A stretch of DNA of 64,000 bases from Pseudomonas sp. GM48 (GTDB lineage Bacteria > Pseudomonadota > Gammaproteobacteria > Pseudomonadales > Pseudomonadaceae), in contig NZ_AKJM01000009.1 of NCBI RefSeq assembly GCF_000282335.1, positions 1-64,000 on the forward strand, in the 5' to 3' direction. The notes below the pieces were generated by a model. It did no database searches. It was not told the DNA's origin and saw only the letters and a program-made list of their open reading frames with translations. Below are positions 20,959 to 28,820 of this stretch, piece by piece. Numbering within the stretch: position 1 is the first letter of the stretch; every line of letters begins with the position of its first letter. A program made the translations under genes and the position numbers.

Positions 20959-20979
20959 TTGCGGCGCCTGAACTGACGC

Positions 20980-21054
20980 CTTCGCGAGCAAGCCCGCTCC
21001 CACAGTGGATTTGTGGTATTCACAAAAACTGTGGGAGCGGGCTTGCTCGCGAAG
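20980..21054. repeat. REP pair (inverted)
   Basis: TTCGCGAGCAAGCCCGCTCCCACA and its inverse, about 30 bases apart, mark the 3' end of the qhp operon between convergent genes. Confidence 0.9.
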
Positions 21055-21077
21055 AGGCCCTCAAAAGCACCGAAAAA

Positions 21078-21479
21078 TCAAACCCCCGGCACCGGGCAGC
21101 TCAAATCCCCCTCCTGGCACTTCAGGTAGTTCTTGAACGTCTGGGTTCGGGCCTTGGTCAGTTCCGTGGTGCAGTTGCTGTAGATCAGCGGATAAACACT
21201 GCCCGCCGTCACCCCGGACGCCGAGAACTTGCACTCGGCATCGCGGAACGCAACCCACGCCCGCTGCGCACTCACCAACTGCTTCTTGCTGTCCGGATTG
21301 CTCTTGAGTCGCGAAGTGATCTGCTGGTACAGCGCATTCAATTCCTTGTCGGCGGCCGTATTCTGCTGCGCCGCGCACTGGTTCATCGTCGCTTGGTCGC
21401 TGGCGTTGTCGCAGTCCACGGCGAATGCCATGGAGGTGAACAACAGGGGCAGCAGCGCCAATAATAAGCGTGGGTTCAT
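21078..21479 (-). CDS. LprI/DUF1311 family secreted protein
   Basis: This 133-residue protein has a signal peptide (MNPRLLLALLPLLFTSMAFA) and then the cysteine-containing DUF1311 core found in lysozyme-inhibitor LprI-type proteins (DCDNASDQATMNQCA, AQRAWVAFRDAECKF, YSNCTTELTKART). It should be periplasmic. Some relatives inhibit lysozyme, but most members have no proven role. It is a single gene convergent with qhpB. Confidence 0.85.
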   Translation of the reverse strand: MNPRLLLALLPLLFTSMAFAVDCDNASDQATMNQCAAQQNTAADKELNALYQQITSRLKSNPDSKKQLVSAQRAWVAFRDAECKFSASGVTAGSVYPLIYSNCTTELTKARTQTFKNYLKCQEGDLSCPVPGV

Positions 21480-21542
21480 GCTGGAGTGCTCGCTGTGACC
21501 GAATGTAGAGGTGCAGTGTAGCGCCGAGATGGAATCAGCCCA

Positions 21543-21941
21543 CTACGCTTGCCATTGCGAGTGCTTTTCCACCGATTCGTATTCAAGCCATGGCACATCA
21601 TGAGACGTCCAGATATGCGCTTGGGGCGTCATCTGCGGATCGCTATCCAGTGTCGCCACACGAACAATAACGTGAGGCTGGGCCAGCCGTTCGGCCATCA
21701 AATGTGCACCGCAGACCGAACAGAAATGCCGAAACTTGCCCGGTGACGATTCGTAGCGGCTCAGGCGATCCTGGCCTTTGGTCCAGCGAAAGTGCTCGCG
21801 CATGACCCCGGCGGTCGATGCAAAAGCCGCCGCGTGAGCCTTGCGACAGGTTTGGCAGTGACAGTGACTGATGGGCATGTCGAGGCAATCGAGTTCGTAC
21901 TCGACGGCTTTGCACAGGCAACTGCCGCGCAGGTTTTTCAT
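21543..21941 (-). CDS. GFA-family zinc protein
   Basis: This 132-residue protein is of the GFA (glutathione-dependent formaldehyde-activating enzyme-like) family. Paired cysteines that bind zinc are visible in GSCLCKAVEYE, SHCHCQTCRKAH and HFCSVCGAHL. The start at MKNLRG is chosen because AAGGAG sits 6 bases upstream. Most members have no proven activity; the name reflects the fold only. Confidence 0.88.
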   Translation of the reverse strand: MKNLRGSCLCKAVEYELDCLDMPISHCHCQTCRKAHAAAFASTAGVMREHFRWTKGQDRLSRYESSPGKFRHFCSVCGAHLMAERLAQPHVIVRVATLDSDPQMTPQAHIWTSHDVPWLEYESVEKHSQWQA

Positions 21942-22138
21942 GGATGACTCCTTTCGGGGCGATTTCAATGGGGAACGTTAGCAGTTTCGATTCTCTGACT
22001 ATTCTCCTGCTCCAGAACTTATCGGTGTAAATGCAACCGAATATCTCAGGTATGGTTGATTGCGCATCCCGATTGGTACAACTTTAGGGTTGGTCTTGTG
22101 ATCTTACTGACCTACTGTTCAAGTACAGGAGGTGACTT

Positions 22139-22621
22139 ATGAACCCAGCATCTGATCGCATCGAAAGGAAAGTCCTGCTCAAGGCCAAGCGTTCACAGGT
22201 CTGGCGAGCGATAGCCCATGCCGAAGAGTTCGGGAAGTGGTTTGGCGTGGCGCTGGAGGGCAAGCGCTTTGTGGCAGGCGAATGGACCCAGGGGCAGATT
22301 ACCTATCCCGGTTATGAGCATTTGCTTTGGAATGTACTGGTAGAGCGGGTCGAACCGGAACGGCTGTTTTCGTTTCGCTGGCATCCGTATGCGGTAGAGC
22401 CTGATTTCGATTACTCCCAGGAGCCCACCACACTGGTGAAATTCGAGCTCGAAGACATGGACAACGGCACGTTGCTCAAGGTCTCCGAGTCCGGTTTCGA
22501 CCACGTTCCCCAGCATCGCCGCCTCAAGGCATTCCGCATGGACAGTCGCGGCTGGGATGAACAAATGAGCAATATCGAACAGTTTCTACTGGCCAAGGCA
22601 CACGAACATCAGGGTGTTTGA
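22139..22621 (+). CDS. SRPBCC / AHSA1-domain protein
   Basis: This 160-residue protein belongs to the START-like (SRPBCC, Aha1-type) superfamily. Typical segments are RKVLLKAKRSQVWRAIAHAEEFGKWF near the N-terminus and DNGTLLKVSESGF and a C-terminal helix at the other end. These proteins form a hydrophobic cavity, and their ligand is rarely known. A strong AGGAGGT precedes the ATG. Downstream lies the RsmX-like sRNA. Confidence 0.85.
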   Translation: MNPASDRIERKVLLKAKRSQVWRAIAHAEEFGKWFGVALEGKRFVAGEWTQGQITYPGYEHLLWNVLVERVEPERLFSFRWHPYAVEPDFDYSQEPTTLVKFELEDMDNGTLLKVSESGFDHVPQHRRLKAFRMDSRGWDEQMSNIEQFLLAKAHEHQGV

Positions 22622-22675
22622 GCGAAACTCGCGGCCTCCGGGCCTGAGGCGTCTAAGGGTTTTCGGAAGGGGGCT

Positions 22676-22693
22676 TATAGCGAATGTCTTACA
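22676..22693 (+). promoter_or_regulatory. GacA upstream activating site of rsmX
   Basis: TATAGCGAATGTCTTACA matches the 18-base GacA site TGTAAG-NN-AT-NN-CTTACA with a perfect right half and the central AT, but a degenerate left half. Its centre lies about 65 bases before the predicted sRNA start, the distance usual for rsmX, rsmY and rsmZ. A plausible -35/-10 pair is TGTTAC (22715) and TAATCT (22738) with a 17-base spacer. Confidence 0.7.
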
Positions 22694-22749
22694 CGCGCTG
22701 GTAACGATGTCGCCTGTTACAGATTGGATCCGATGCGTAATCTGGCCTC

Positions 22750-22862
22750 ACCCACTGAAGCACAGGATGTGCTCAGGATCATGGATGATCGACCATATGC
22801 AAGGAATGCTACGACAAGGAGTCGTCATGGTCTTGGAAAAACCCGCTTCGGCGGGTTTTTTT
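22750..22862 (+). ncRNA. rsmX: RsmX-like regulatory sRNA (CsrA/RsmA/RsmE sponge)
   Basis: The predicted RNA of about 113 nt contains six GGA motifs between 22770 and 22840, several in hairpin loops. ACGAC-AAGGA-GTCGT at about 22811-22825 is a clean stem with the protein-binding loop, and GATCAT-GG-ATGATC is another. It ends in a CCCGC-TTCG-GCGGG stem followed by seven Ts. A GacA-type site and -35/-10 elements lie at the expected distance upstream. Such RNAs titrate RsmA/RsmE proteins and so release translation of secondary-metabolism genes. RsmX is preferred to RsmY or RsmZ because the neighbours are not those I associate with the latter two; this naming is less sure than the RNA itself. Confidence 0.85.
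22837..22862 (+). terminator. Rho-independent terminator of the RsmX-like sRNA
   Basis: AAAACCCGC-TTCG-GCGGGTTTTTTT has a GC-rich stem, a stable TTCG tetraloop and a T-run: a canonical intrinsic terminator. Confidence 0.92.
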
Positions 22863-22915
22863 GTGGGCGTCTGAAAAATCGTGGCGGCAGAAGCCGGGCT
22901 CCTGCCGCCATTTTT

Positions 22916-23602
22916 TCACTGCCGGTCGAGTTTCGCCGCCGCGCGCTCGGTGATTTCCGCCCGCAGCTTCAACGAGCCGGCAGCCCGCTTGCGAGCCTCT
23001 TCCAACACACTGGCCGGGGCCGTCTCGGGGCAGCCCGCGGTAAACGGCGGGGCCGGGGCGTATTCCAGTTGCAGTTGCACCAGCTCGGCGGTGGCCTGGT
23101 CGAACAGCTCGGCGGCCAGGGTCAGGGCAAAGTCGATACCGGCGGTGATCCCGCCCCCGGTCAGCAGATTGCCGTCGCGAACCACCCGATCCTTTACCGG
23201 AATTGCGCCCAGCGGCTTGAGCAATTGGTGATACGCCCAGTGGGTGGTGGCGCGTTTGCCCTTGAGCAACCCCGCCGCGCCAAGCACCAGCGCGCCGGTG
23301 CATACCGACGTGATGTACCGGGCGTTGGCGGCCTGGGCCTTGAGGAAGTCCAGGGTTTGGTCATCTTCCATCAACGGCCCGACACCGCTGCCGCCGGGGA
23401 CGCAGATCACGTCCAGCGCCGGGCAATCGTCGAAGGTGGTGGTCGGCTTCAACATCAGGCCGGTGCTGGCAGTGACCGGCATCAGGTCCTTCCAGACCAG
23501 ATGCACTTTCACATCCGGCAGCGAGGCCAGTACGTCATAAGGGCCGGTCAGATCCAGTTGCTGAACCTGTGGAAACAACAGAAAACCGATCTGCAACGTC
23601 AT
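22916..23602 (-). CDS. inhA: DJ-1/PfpI family protein, isonitrile hydratase-like
   Basis: This 228-residue protein resembles Pseudomonas isonitrile hydratase, which hydrates isonitriles to N-substituted formamides. The nucleophile elbow ITSVCTGALVLGAAGLL contains the family cysteine, and CVPGGSGVGPLM and the later THWAYHQLL and GGGITAGIDFAL segments match the family. Length agrees with the characterised enzyme. It is divergent from a GlxA-type regulator across about 88 bases that contain a palindromic operator. A general DJ-1 function cannot be excluded. Confidence 0.8.
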   Translation of the reverse strand: MTLQIGFLLFPQVQQLDLTGPYDVLASLPDVKVHLVWKDLMPVTASTGLMLKPTTTFDDCPALDVICVPGGSGVGPLMEDDQTLDFLKAQAANARYITSVCTGALVLGAAGLLKGKRATTHWAYHQLLKPLGAIPVKDRVVRDGNLLTGGGITAGIDFALTLAAELFDQATAELVQLQLEYAPAPPFTAGCPETAPASVLEEARKRAAGSLKLRAEITERAAAKLDRQ

Positions 23603-23653
23603 GGTGTTTTTCTCGTGAAGTGGGTGGACGGTTTAACTGTAGGCCCGTAGGCT

Positions 23654-23690
23654 TTGGCGTATACGCCAATATCCCCACGAATTACGCCAA
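23654..23690. promoter_or_regulatory. Palindromic operator between isonitrile hydratase and GlxA-type regulator
   Basis: TTGGCGTATACGCCAA (23654-23669) is a perfect 16-bp palindrome. A third half site, TACGCCAA, at 23683-23690 abuts the regulator's start codon. The divergent layout suggests that the AraC-type regulator binds here and controls both genes. Confidence 0.65.
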
Positions 23691-24674
23691 ATGCATAAAA
23701 CCATCCACGTACTCGCTTTCGCTAACGTGCAATTACTCGACGTTACCGGTCCGTTGCAGGTATTCGCTTCGGCCAACGACATTGCCCGTCAGCAAGGCCT
23801 GCCGCCACCCTATGCGCCGACGGTGATTGCCAGCGGCGGCGGGGCGGTGATGTCGTCGGCGGGGTTGGCGCTGTTGGCCGAACCGTTACCGGACGAGGGC
23901 ACTGATACCTTGATCATTGCCGGTGGCTGGGGCGTTTACGCGGCGGCGCAGGATGCGCCATTGGTCGCCTGGGTGCGCGAACATGCCCATGGCTGCCGGC
24001 GGGTTTCCTCAGTGTGCACCGGTGCGTTTCTGCTGGCGGCCAGCGGCTGGCTCGATGGCCGGCGCGTGGTCACCCACTGGACCCGCTGCGAGCAATTGGC
24101 ACAGCAACACCCGCAATTGCACGTCGAGCCCAACCCGATCTTCATCAACGACGGCCCGGTCTGGACCTCGGCCGGGGTGACCGCCGGCATCGACCTGGCG
24201 CTGGCCATGGTCGAGCAAGACCTCGGGCGCAACATGGCCCTGGAAGTCGCCCGGCAACTGGTGGTGTTTCTCAAGCGTCCGGGTGGTCAGTCGCAATTCA
24301 GCGTGACCCTGTCCCTGCAAAAAGAAGGCAACCGATTCGACGAACTTCACGCCTGGATCAGCGAAAACCTGACCCAGGACCTTGGCATCCCGACCCTGGC
24401 CTTGCAGGTCGGGATGAGCGAACGCAGTTTCGTGCGCCACTACCGCGCCGACACCGGCCAGACGCCGGCCCGGGCCATCGAACTGATCCGCGTCGAAACC
24501 GCACGGCGTTTACTCAGCGACACTGGCGTGCCGATCAAGCGGGTGGCGGTGCAATGCGGCTTCGGCAGCGAAGAAACCCTGCGCCGCAGTTTCCTGCGGG
24601 CCATGGGTGTGACGCCGCAGGCTTATCGGGAGCGTTTTTCGGTCGGTGCTGGAGCAGATTCCGCCATGACTTGA
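23691..24674 (+). CDS. GlxA-family AraC-type transcriptional regulator
   Basis: This 327-residue protein has an N-terminal DJ-1/PfpI-like sensor domain (about residues 5-190, with the RRVSSVCTGAFLLAASGWL elbow) and a C-terminal AraC helix-turn-helix domain (about 215-320, with LALQVGMSERSFVRHYRADTG and RVAVQCGFGSEETLRRSF). It is divergent from the isonitrile-hydratase-like gene and probably regulates it. The sensor domain is related to the enzyme it probably controls, so both may bind similar ligands. Confidence 0.9.
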   Translation: MHKTIHVLAFANVQLLDVTGPLQVFASANDIARQQGLPPPYAPTVIASGGGAVMSSAGLALLAEPLPDEGTDTLIIAGGWGVYAAAQDAPLVAWVREHAHGCRRVSSVCTGAFLLAASGWLDGRRVVTHWTRCEQLAQQHPQLHVEPNPIFINDGPVWTSAGVTAGIDLALAMVEQDLGRNMALEVARQLVVFLKRPGGQSQFSVTLSLQKEGNRFDELHAWISENLTQDLGIPTLALQVGMSERSFVRHYRADTGQTPARAIELIRVETARRLLSDTGVPIKRVAVQCGFGSEETLRRSFLRAMGVTPQAYRERFSVGAGADSAMT

Positions 24675-24685
24675 GCCCCTTGCTA

Positions 24686-25075
24686 TCAAGTTTCCGTTTC
24701 CGCCACCTGATTGAAATACTTCGCCCGATCCGGCGTAAACGTCACCACCATGCCTGTCCGTGAACAGGTCAGTGCCCGTTCCTGTACCAGATCCACATCC
24801 AGATCTTCCCCGCGCAGTCCTTGCCACTGTGCGAGGTATTTGAGCGAACCGTACTTTTCGAGTTTCTTCAGGCTGCGGCTGACGCCACCTTTCCAGCCCA
24901 GTACCGGCAACTCGCCGGCGCGGCACTGTTGGGCGAGGTCGGGGAAGCGAGCGGCGCGCTGGCGGCCGACTTCCCAGCATTTGATCAGGCCTTTGTCATC
25001 AGCCTCCCAGAGTTCTTCGCGGTTCAAACCGGTTCGGAGCGGGGCGTCAATGCTGCGTTGGATGCGTTGGGTCAT
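24686..25075 (-). CDS. Hypothetical protein
   Basis: This 129-residue soluble protein is not recognised. It starts MTQRIQRSIDAPLRTGLN and contains no signal peptide or membrane segment. Basic and hydrophobic residues are evenly spread, with KGGVSRSLKKLEKYGSLKYLAQWQ in the middle. Codon use fits the neighbours and the frame spans the interval cleanly, so it is likely real. It is convergent with the GlxA-type regulator (11-base gap). Confidence 0.65.
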   Translation of the reverse strand: MTQRIQRSIDAPLRTGLNREELWEADDKGLIKCWEVGRQRAARFPDLAQQCRAGELPVLGWKGGVSRSLKKLEKYGSLKYLAQWQGLRGEDLDVDLVQERALTCSRTGMVVTFTPDRAKYFNQVAETET

Positions 25076-25398
25076 TCTGGTTCCTTGAATTCGGGTTGTG
25101 TTGGACAGCTCCGCTGTACCCTTGATAGTCGATGTTAGGCGGGGATTTAACAGCCGGCAACCGGGTGTTTTCGGGATGTTGCAAGCTGTTTTGTTTAAAA
25201 AATGTAGGACTTGGATTGCACAAGATCTGTGGCGAGGGAGCTTGCTCCCGCTGGGTTGCGAAGCAACCCCAAAACCTGACAGTGCAGTCTGTCAGGCATC
25301 CGGCGTCTTGATGGTTTACGACTGCTGTGCAGCCGAACGGGAGCAAGCTCCCTCGCCACAGGGATCAGGTTGTCTCTGAATTTGTGTTTAACACGACA
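25076..25398. other. Intergenic region with a long inverted repeat
   Basis: This 323-base gap holds no gene. Its 3' two thirds is a repeat element of the second family (see 25228-25360); the rest is AT-richer leader of the hypothetical gene. Confidence 0.6.
25228..25360. repeat. Second-family inverted repeat (GTGGCGAGGGAGCTTGCTCCC)
   Basis: TGTGGCGAGGGAGCTTGCTCCC and its inverse flank about 90 bases that themselves contain inverted segments (GGGTTGCGAAGCAACCC; CAGTGCAGTCTGTCAGG). The core differs from the other REPs in the window. The same family recurs at 55082-55252. Confidence 0.85.
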
Positions 25399-27222
25399 TC
25401 ATGGCTGCCAGACGTTTTTCTCCCCACTCAACCGTCGATCCAGAAAACACGCCGCACTGATCAACGCCAGATGCGTCAATGCCTGCGGCGTGTTGCCCAT
25501 ATGCCGTCCATGGCTGTCGAATTCTTCGGCATACAACCCCAGCGGGTTGGCGTACCGGAGCAGTTGTTCGAACTCCAGATGGGCCTTGTCGAGCCGGCCG
25601 GCGCGGGCCAGGCATTCGACGTACCAGAACGAGCACGCGGCGAACGCGCCTTCGCTGCCGGGCAGGCCGTCGATCTGGCTGTCGTCGTTGCGATAGCGGT
25701 AGATCATGCCGTCGCGCACCAGGTTCTTTTCGATGGCTGCCAGGGTTGCCAGCCAGCGTGGGTCGCGGGCACTGACGAAGCGCACCAGCGGCATCAGCAG
25801 CATCGAACCATCCAGGCCGGTGCCGCCGATGTGCTGGACGAAATGCCCGCGCTCTTCGCTCCAGAAGTTTTCCCAGATGTCGGCGTAGATCGCCTGGCGA
25901 GTCTGGTCCCAACGCGCGAACGGGGCGGGCAGCGAGCGTTTGGACGCCAGGCGGATGGCGCGGTCCAGGGCGACCCAGCACATCAGCCGTGAATGCAGGA
26001 AATGGTGTTGCTCGCCGCGCATTTCCCAGATGCCGACATCCTTTTGTTCCCAGGTTTCACAGACCTGATCGATCACTTCCACTGTGTGTTTCCAGCCTTC
26101 ATGGGAGATGGCTTCGCCGTATTTGTTGACCAGGTAAATCGCGTCCATCAGCTCGCCAAAGATATCGAGCTGAACCTGTTCATACGCCTGATTGCCGATG
26201 CGCACCGGTTGTGCGCCACCATGACCGGACAGGTGCGCCAGCTCGATTTCCGGCAACTCCTGGCGACCGTCGATGGCATACAGGATGTTGAGTTTCATCG
26301 GCTTGCCCCGACAGTCGCTGACCCGCCCGCGCAACCAGCGCATGTAGGCGTTGGCCTCTGCAACGAAGCCCAGGCGCATGAACGCGTAGACGGTGAACGA
26401 GGCGTCGCGGATCCAGGTGAAGCGGTAGTCCCAGTTGCGTTCGCCACCGGGGCTTTCCGGCAGGCCAAAGGTGGCGGCAGCGAGAATCGCGCCGTATTTG
26501 CGCGAGGTCAGCAGCTTCATCGCCAGGGCCGAGCGGTTGACCATTTCGCGCCAGCGACCACGGTAGTTGGATTGGCCGATCCAGTCGCGCCAGAACTTCA
26601 GCGTGCGCTGCAGGCACAGTTCGGCAGCGCCTTTCCTGAAACGCGGATCGTCGATGGCGCCGAGCAGGAATTCGCTGGTCTGGTCCTGGTCGAGGGTGAA
26701 TCGGGCGACCGCCACGTTGTCGTCGATGCGTAAAACCTGATCCGAAGATAGCCGCAGGGGTGGTTGATCGGCGGCCTCGAAGATCACGTCGTTCTTATCC
26801 ATGCGAGCGTGGGTGCTGGCACGAGCGTAGTCATGGCGCACAGCGCAGCGCATGTGGAACGCGGCGCGGCCGCTGACCACACGGATCCGTCGCATCAGCA
26901 GCGGCAGGTCTTCCTCGGTGTCGCCGATGGGCAGCAGGTCAGTGACTTCGACCACGGCGCGGTCGCTGAGCCAGCGGGTTTGCAGCACGTTGGTGTCGGG
27001 GAGGTAAATCTGTTCGCGGCGGGCATCGGGTAAATCCGGGGAGAGTTGGAAAATTCCGGCCTCGGGGCTGTCCAGCAGCGAGCAGAATATCGATGGGCTG
27101 TCGAATTCAGGCCAGCAGAAAAAATCCACGCTGCCCTTGTCGTTGACCAGCGCCGCGCTGCGCATGTCACCAATGATGCCGTGGGCGTCGATGGGGCTTT
27201 GGCGTTCGGGATGATCAGCCAT
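25399..27222 (-). CDS. Glycoside hydrolase family 15 protein
   Basis: This 607-residue protein is a cytoplasmic GH15 enzyme (glucoamylase or trehalase-like). The N-terminal part (about residues 1-220) is the beta-sandwich domain (IIGDMRSAALVNDKGSVDFFCWPEFDSPSIFCSLLD). The catalytic (alpha/alpha)6 barrel follows, with the family segments RNWDYRFTWIRDASFTVYAF, and DVGIWEMRGEQHHFLHSRLMCWVALDRA, which contains a general-acid glutamate. Length is typical. No signal peptide is present. Bacterial relatives include trehalases and glucoamylases; which sugar it uses is not shown. Confidence 0.9.
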   Translation of the reverse strand: MADHPERQSPIDAHGIIGDMRSAALVNDKGSVDFFCWPEFDSPSIFCSLLDSPEAGIFQLSPDLPDARREQIYLPDTNVLQTRWLSDRAVVEVTDLLPIGDTEEDLPLLMRRIRVVSGRAAFHMRCAVRHDYARASTHARMDKNDVIFEAADQPPLRLSSDQVLRIDDNVAVARFTLDQDQTSEFLLGAIDDPRFRKGAAELCLQRTLKFWRDWIGQSNYRGRWREMVNRSALAMKLLTSRKYGAILAAATFGLPESPGGERNWDYRFTWIRDASFTVYAFMRLGFVAEANAYMRWLRGRVSDCRGKPMKLNILYAIDGRQELPEIELAHLSGHGGAQPVRIGNQAYEQVQLDIFGELMDAIYLVNKYGEAISHEGWKHTVEVIDQVCETWEQKDVGIWEMRGEQHHFLHSRLMCWVALDRAIRLASKRSLPAPFARWDQTRQAIYADIWENFWSEERGHFVQHIGGTGLDGSMLLMPLVRFVSARDPRWLATLAAIEKNLVRDGMIYRYRNDDSQIDGLPGSEGAFAACSFWYVECLARAGRLDKAHLEFEQLLRYANPLGLYAEEFDSHGRHMGNTPQALTHLALISAACFLDRRLSGEKNVWQP

Positions 27223-27319
27223 TGTCGTGAATCTCCGGGAACCTGGGGCCTAAGCAGGTGACTGGTTTGGGTGGCCGAGAGTTCATTTGGCGGGGTGGTA
27301 GTGGTGGTTTTTCGGGCCT

Positions 27320-27392
27320 CTTCGCGAGCAAGCCCGCTCCCACAATGGCCGGCGTACACCGCTCAAATGTGGGAGCGGGCTTGCTCGCGAAG
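27320..27392. repeat. REP pair (inverted)
   Basis: TTCGCGAGCAAGCCCGCTCCCACA and its inverse lie about 25 bases apart in the divergent region between the GH15 gene and the MFS transporter. Confidence 0.9.
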
Positions 27393-27478
27393 GGGCCTTC
27401 ACACTCAACCAACAATTCCACACTTCCCCCGCAATCAGCCGTTATGGCAACGTGCAGTCCCCTGATGAGACCAGCCCC

Positions 27479-28651
27479 ATGGCAAACCCCTATCGCGAGT
27501 TGTTCAACGCCCCCGGAAGTGGCGCATTCGTACTGGCCGGGATGATCGCGCGCATGCCGATTTCCATGACCGGCATCGGCCTGATCACCATGCTCTCGCA
27601 GTTGCAGGGTGGCTATGGAATGGCTGGCGCGGTGGCGGCGACGTTCGCCCTGGCCACGGCGTTTTGTGCGCCACAGGTATCGCGGCTGGTGGATCGATAT
27701 GGCCAGGGGCGGATTCTGCCGGTGGCGGCATTGCTTGGTGGTGGGGCACTGTTGCTGCTGTTGCTGTGCACGCGGTTGCAGGCGCCGCACTGGACGCTGT
27801 TTGTCTTCGCCGCGCTGGCCGGTTGCATGCCGAGCATGTCGGCGATGGTGCGGGCGCGCTGGACCGTGGTGTATCGCGGCCGCCCAGAGTTGCAGACCGC
27901 CTACGCCCTGGAGTCGGTGCTGGACGAAGTCTGCTTCATTGTCGGGCCGCCACTGTCGGTGGGGTTGTGCGTGGTGGCATTTCCCGAGGCCGGGCCGTTG
28001 GCGGCCTTGCTGGCGCTGGCCATCGGCGTCACCGCGTTTGTCCTGCAGCGCAGCACGGAGCCGCCGGTGCATCCCCATGAAGAACAGCACCAGGGCTCGA
28101 TCATCCGCTCTCGTGACATTCAGTTGCTGATGCTGTTGATGGTGGCCATGGGCACCATCGTTGGCGTGGTGGACGTGGTCAGCGTTGCCTTCGCCCGGCA
28201 ACAGGGCCAACCGGCGGCGGCGAGCATCGTGCTGTCGGTGTATGCCATCGGCTCGTGCCTGGCCGGATTGGCGTTCGGCGCACTGCGCTCGAAAGTGCCG
28301 CTACCGCGCCTGTATTTGTATGGCGGGGTAGCCACGGCGGTGACTACCTTGCCGTTGCTGCTGGCGGTGAATATTTTCGGCTTGTCGCTGGCGGTGTTTG
28401 TCGCCGGCCTGTTTTTTGCCCCGACGCTGATCGTCGCCATGGCCCTGGTGGAGCAGATCGTGCCGCCGGCCAAACTCACTGAAGGCCTGACCTGGCTGGT
28501 GACCGGGTTGAGTATCGGCGTGGCGATTGGCGCCGCCGGCTCCGGTTGGCTGGTGGATGCCTTCGGCGCGCGCAGCGGGTTCTGGCTGGCAATTGCGGCG
28601 GGGGCTGTGGTGCTCGGCTCCGCAATTCCAAGCTATCGCCATCTGAAATGA
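27479..28651 (+). CDS. MFS transporter
   Basis: This protein of about 390 residues has the 12-helix hydrophobic pattern of the major facilitator superfamily. A basic cytoplasmic loop follows helix 2 (SRLVDRYGQGRILP), and a longer polar loop between helices 6 and 7 (RSTEPPVHPHEEQHQGSI) joins the two halves. Substrate is unknown. It stands just upstream of the siderophore thioesterase but a REP pair and a separate predicted promoter lie between, so a role in siderophore export is only a guess. The start at MANPYREL is preferred; a GTG 27 bases earlier is in frame. Confidence 0.82.
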   Translation: MANPYRELFNAPGSGAFVLAGMIARMPISMTGIGLITMLSQLQGGYGMAGAVAATFALATAFCAPQVSRLVDRYGQGRILPVAALLGGGALLLLLLCTRLQAPHWTLFVFAALAGCMPSMSAMVRARWTVVYRGRPELQTAYALESVLDEVCFIVGPPLSVGLCVVAFPEAGPLAALLALAIGVTAFVLQRSTEPPVHPHEEQHQGSIIRSRDIQLLMLLMVAMGTIVGVVDVVSVAFARQQGQPAAASIVLSVYAIGSCLAGLAFGALRSKVPLPRLYLYGGVATAVTTLPLLLAVNIFGLSLAVFVAGLFFAPTLIVAMALVEQIVPPAKLTEGLTWLVTGLSIGVAIGAAGSGWLVDAFGARSGFWLAIAAGAVVLGSAIPSYRHLK

Positions 28652-28660
28652 AGATCGACC

Positions 28661-28750
28661 TGTGGGAGCGGGCTTGCTCGCGAAGGCGTCGTGTTAGTCG
28701 ACATCAATGTTGCATGACACACCGCCTTCGCGAGCAAGCCCGCTCCCACA
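28661..28750. repeat. REP pair (inverted)
   Basis: TGTGGGAGCGGGCTTGCTCGCGAA and its inverse separate the MFS gene from the iron-starvation-like promoter of the thioesterase gene. Confidence 0.9.
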
Positions 28751-28763
28751 TTTGGATCTGCGA

Positions 28764-28788
28764 CTAATTCCGGCTACACCTCATCCGT
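28764..28788 (+). promoter_or_regulatory. Candidate PvdS (iron-starvation) box of thioesterase gene
   Basis: CTAAT-N17-CGT resembles the PvdS promoter consensus TAAAT-N16/17-CGT with one base changed in the -35 part. CGT ends 32 bases before the GTG start codon. Similar elements precede three other siderophore genes in this window at comparable distances. Confidence 0.55.
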
Positions 28789-28820
28789 TCTCCAAACAGA
28801 CAACTTTCGAGGTAAGCCCG

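Noticed and set aside
22614..22874. An 86-codon frame across 22614-22874
   Set aside because: It runs through the sRNA promoter, RNA and terminator and has no protein similarity.
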